DNA from: Thomasclavelia sp047249845 | GTDB lineage: Bacteria > Bacillota_I > Bacilli_A > Erysipelotrichales > Coprobacillaceae | Direction: 5' to 3' | NCBI RefSeq assembly: GCF_047249845.1 | Contig: NZ_JBKTWO010000002.1 | Coordinates: 1-64,000 of the forward strand | Length of the DNA: 64,000 bases | Notes under the pieces: model-generated | Told to the model about the DNA's origin: nothing | Databases searched by the model: none | Seen by the model: the letters and a program-made list of their open reading frames with translations, nothing else | In this document: positions 62,753 through 64,000 of the stretch, piece by piece | Position numbering within the stretch: the first letter of the stretch is position 1 | How the letters are laid out: every line of letters starts with the position of its first letter | Translations under genes and position numbers: made by a program

Positions 62753-64000
62753 TTAGCTATTATATAAATTTTTAAATATATTTTCAAAATCTTCAACCGA
62801 AATAGGCTTAGAGAAAATATATCCTTGTATTATATCACAACCTGCTAGTTGAAGAAAATTTAACTGTTCATTTGTTTCTACTCCTTCTGCGACGGTTAAG
62901 ATATTAATATTTTTAGCCATAGTAATAATAGATTTAATGATTTCTTGACTTTTTTTAATATTATAACTGTTATCTAAAAATAGTTTATCTAATTTAATAA
63001 TATCAAATGGTAAATCTTTAAGTGAATTTAATGAAGAATAACCACTACCAAAATCATCAATTGAGCATATAAAACCATGTCTTTGTAATCTTGTAATAAC
63101 CTTTTGCGTAGCATGTAGATTATCTATTAAAATATTTTCAGTTATTTCTAATTCCAATATTTTATCTGGGATGGCATATTTATTCTTGATTTCTAAATAT
63201 TTATCAACAAAATTATTTTGAAATAAATGTAAACGTGAGATATTTATTGAGATAGGAATAATTGAAAGATTAAGTTGAATTCGATTAGAAAGATATTTAC
63301 AAACACTTTCAAAAATATATTCATCCAATTTTATAATAAAACCATTTCTTTCAAATAATGGAATAAAGTCGCCTGGCATAATCATTTGACCATTATCATC
63401 GATCCAACGTACTAATGCCTCAGCACCAAACAATTGTTTACCTTGGCAATTAAATTTAGGTTGTAAATAAAATACAAATTCATTATTATTAAGAGCTTTT
63501 ACCATTTTAGCTTCAATCTCTGCTTCTTTAATTAATTTTTCTCTCATTTTATAATTATAGAAAACAAAATAATTATCATGATCTATTAATGCCTTCTTTA
63601 AAGCTAAATGACTACGGTCAATCATACTATCAATATTTGTAACAGCTTTTGTATCTTCATAACAACATACCCCCATATTTAAATATGTTTCTTTTTGAAA
63701 ATCATTTTCTTTTAAAGTAAATTGAAATTGATGATTTATCTTATGACATAATAACTTTAAATCATCTTTGTTTGAATATTTATGCATTATTAAAAATTTA
63801 TCTGCAGTAATATGACAAGCTATACCAGCGTTAGAAATAGTTTTTTCAATAATTTTAGCTAATTCTTTTAATATTTGATCTCCAAATTCATAACCACTTA
63901 AATCATTAATAGTTTTAAATCCATCAATATCAATATATATTATTGCCCATTTATCAATTAAGTTTTTTAGTTTAGCTTCACCTTCATATTTAAATTTCTG
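62753..64000 (-). CDS. Cyclic-di-GMP phosphodiesterase with degenerate GGDEF domain (partial)
   Basis: The frame runs off the right edge, so the N-terminus is missing; 415 codons are present. The first part (63600-64000) is GGDEF-like: IIYIDIDGFKTINDLSGYEF is conserved, but the signature loop reads TADKF in place of GGDEF, so no cyclase activity is expected. The EAL domain is complete: EALVRWIDDNGQMIMPGDFI, ISINISRLHLF, LELEITENILI, CSIDDFGSGYSSLNSL, IKLDKLF and TVAEGVETNEQLNF carry the metal and catalytic residues. It should hydrolyse c-di-GMP, perhaps with GTP sensing by the inactive half. ATG 63787 is an internal Met, not the start. Confidence 0.9.
   Translation of the reverse strand, partial: QKFKYEGEAKLKNLIDKWAIIYIDIDGFKTINDLSGYEFGDQILKELAKIIEKTISNAGIACHITADKFLIMHKYSNKDDLKLLCHKINHQFQFTLKENDFQKETYLNMGVCCYEDTKAVTNIDSMIDRSHLALKKALIDHDNYFVFYNYKMREKLIKEAEIEAKMVKALNNNEFVFYLQPKFNCQGKQLFGAEALVRWIDDNGQMIMPGDFIPLFERNGFIIKLDEYIFESVCKYLSNRIQLNLSIIPISINISRLHLFQNNFVDKYLEIKNKYAIPDKILELEITENILIDNLHATQKVITRLQRHGFICSIDDFGSGYSSLNSLKDLPFDIIKLDKLFLDNSYNIKKSQEIIKSIITMAKNINILTVAEGVETNEQLNFLQLAGCDIIQGYIFSKPISVEDFENIFKNLYNS

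Noticed and set aside
1..64000. CRISPR arrays, tRNA or rRNA genes
   Set aside because: No regularly spaced repeats and no tRNA/rRNA-like stretches were seen on either strand.

Overview
This window is AT-rich (low-GC) DNA with Gram-positive style Shine-Dalgarno sites (GGAGG or GGGG-type), ATG/GTG/TTG starts, a divergent agr quorum-sensing locus and GHKL/LytTR signalling. Everything points to a low-GC Firmicute. The protein style (LoaP-type NusG paralogues, agr with a Ser-type autoinducer, the UbiB/phasin pair) is compatible with a gut Erysipelotrichia- or Clostridia-like bacterium, but the species cannot be fixed from sequence alone.

1-36.7 kb is a large surface-polysaccharide (capsule/EPS) locus read rightwards. 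It opens with two tandem NusG/LoaP-like antiterminator genes, then two intrinsic terminators in the leader, then a block of sugar-nucleotide enzymes, glycosyltransferases, a polymerase, acyltransferases and a flippase, ending at 21553 in a 23-bp perfect hairpin. UDP-L-FucNAc synthesis (CapE, CapF and CapG types) and a WbuB-like transferase can be recognised. A second transcription unit has its own promoter (21726-21754) and an attenuator-like hairpin (21837-21903). It starts with a PglE-type aminotransferase and a PglC-type priming transferase. These are followed, unusually, by a 3-hydroxyacyl-CoA dehydrogenase and an SCP2-type thiolase, then a PglD-type acyltransferase and a PglA-like transferase. 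I infer that this makes a 4-amino sugar carrying a hydroxyacyl rather than an acetyl group. The unit continues through a decayed serine-acetyltransferase remnant, a pyruvyltransferase frameshifted at an A7 tract, an EpsG-type polymerase, further transferases and a second flippase. The window therefore looks like two or more capsule loci joined together.

36.7-44.5 kb is a mobile-element graveyard. It holds a group IIC-like intron split exactly by a second, ORF-less group II intron (a twintron), a decayed tyrosine recombinase, an isolated glycosyltransferase, a frameshifted IS110 transposase, and nested fragments of IS1182, IS3 and a third group II intron. Between the IS remnants sits an intact 722-residue P-loop NTPase with a C-terminal DUF4062-like domain, a candidate defence protein.

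44.5-64 kb is more chromosomal: agrCA (minus) divergent from agrBD (plus), a MalY/PatB aminotransferase, UbiB kinase plus a phasin-like protein, a membrane protein, class I ribonucleotide reductase nrdAB, a promoter-operator driving two overlapping tiny ORFs, a zinc-ribbon protein with a TPM-domain membrane protein, a VOC protein, an OmpR-type two-component system, a BtrH-like protein behind a frameshifted MerR/GyrI regulator with a typical long-spacer promoter, and a GGDEF(degenerate)-EAL protein running off the right edge.
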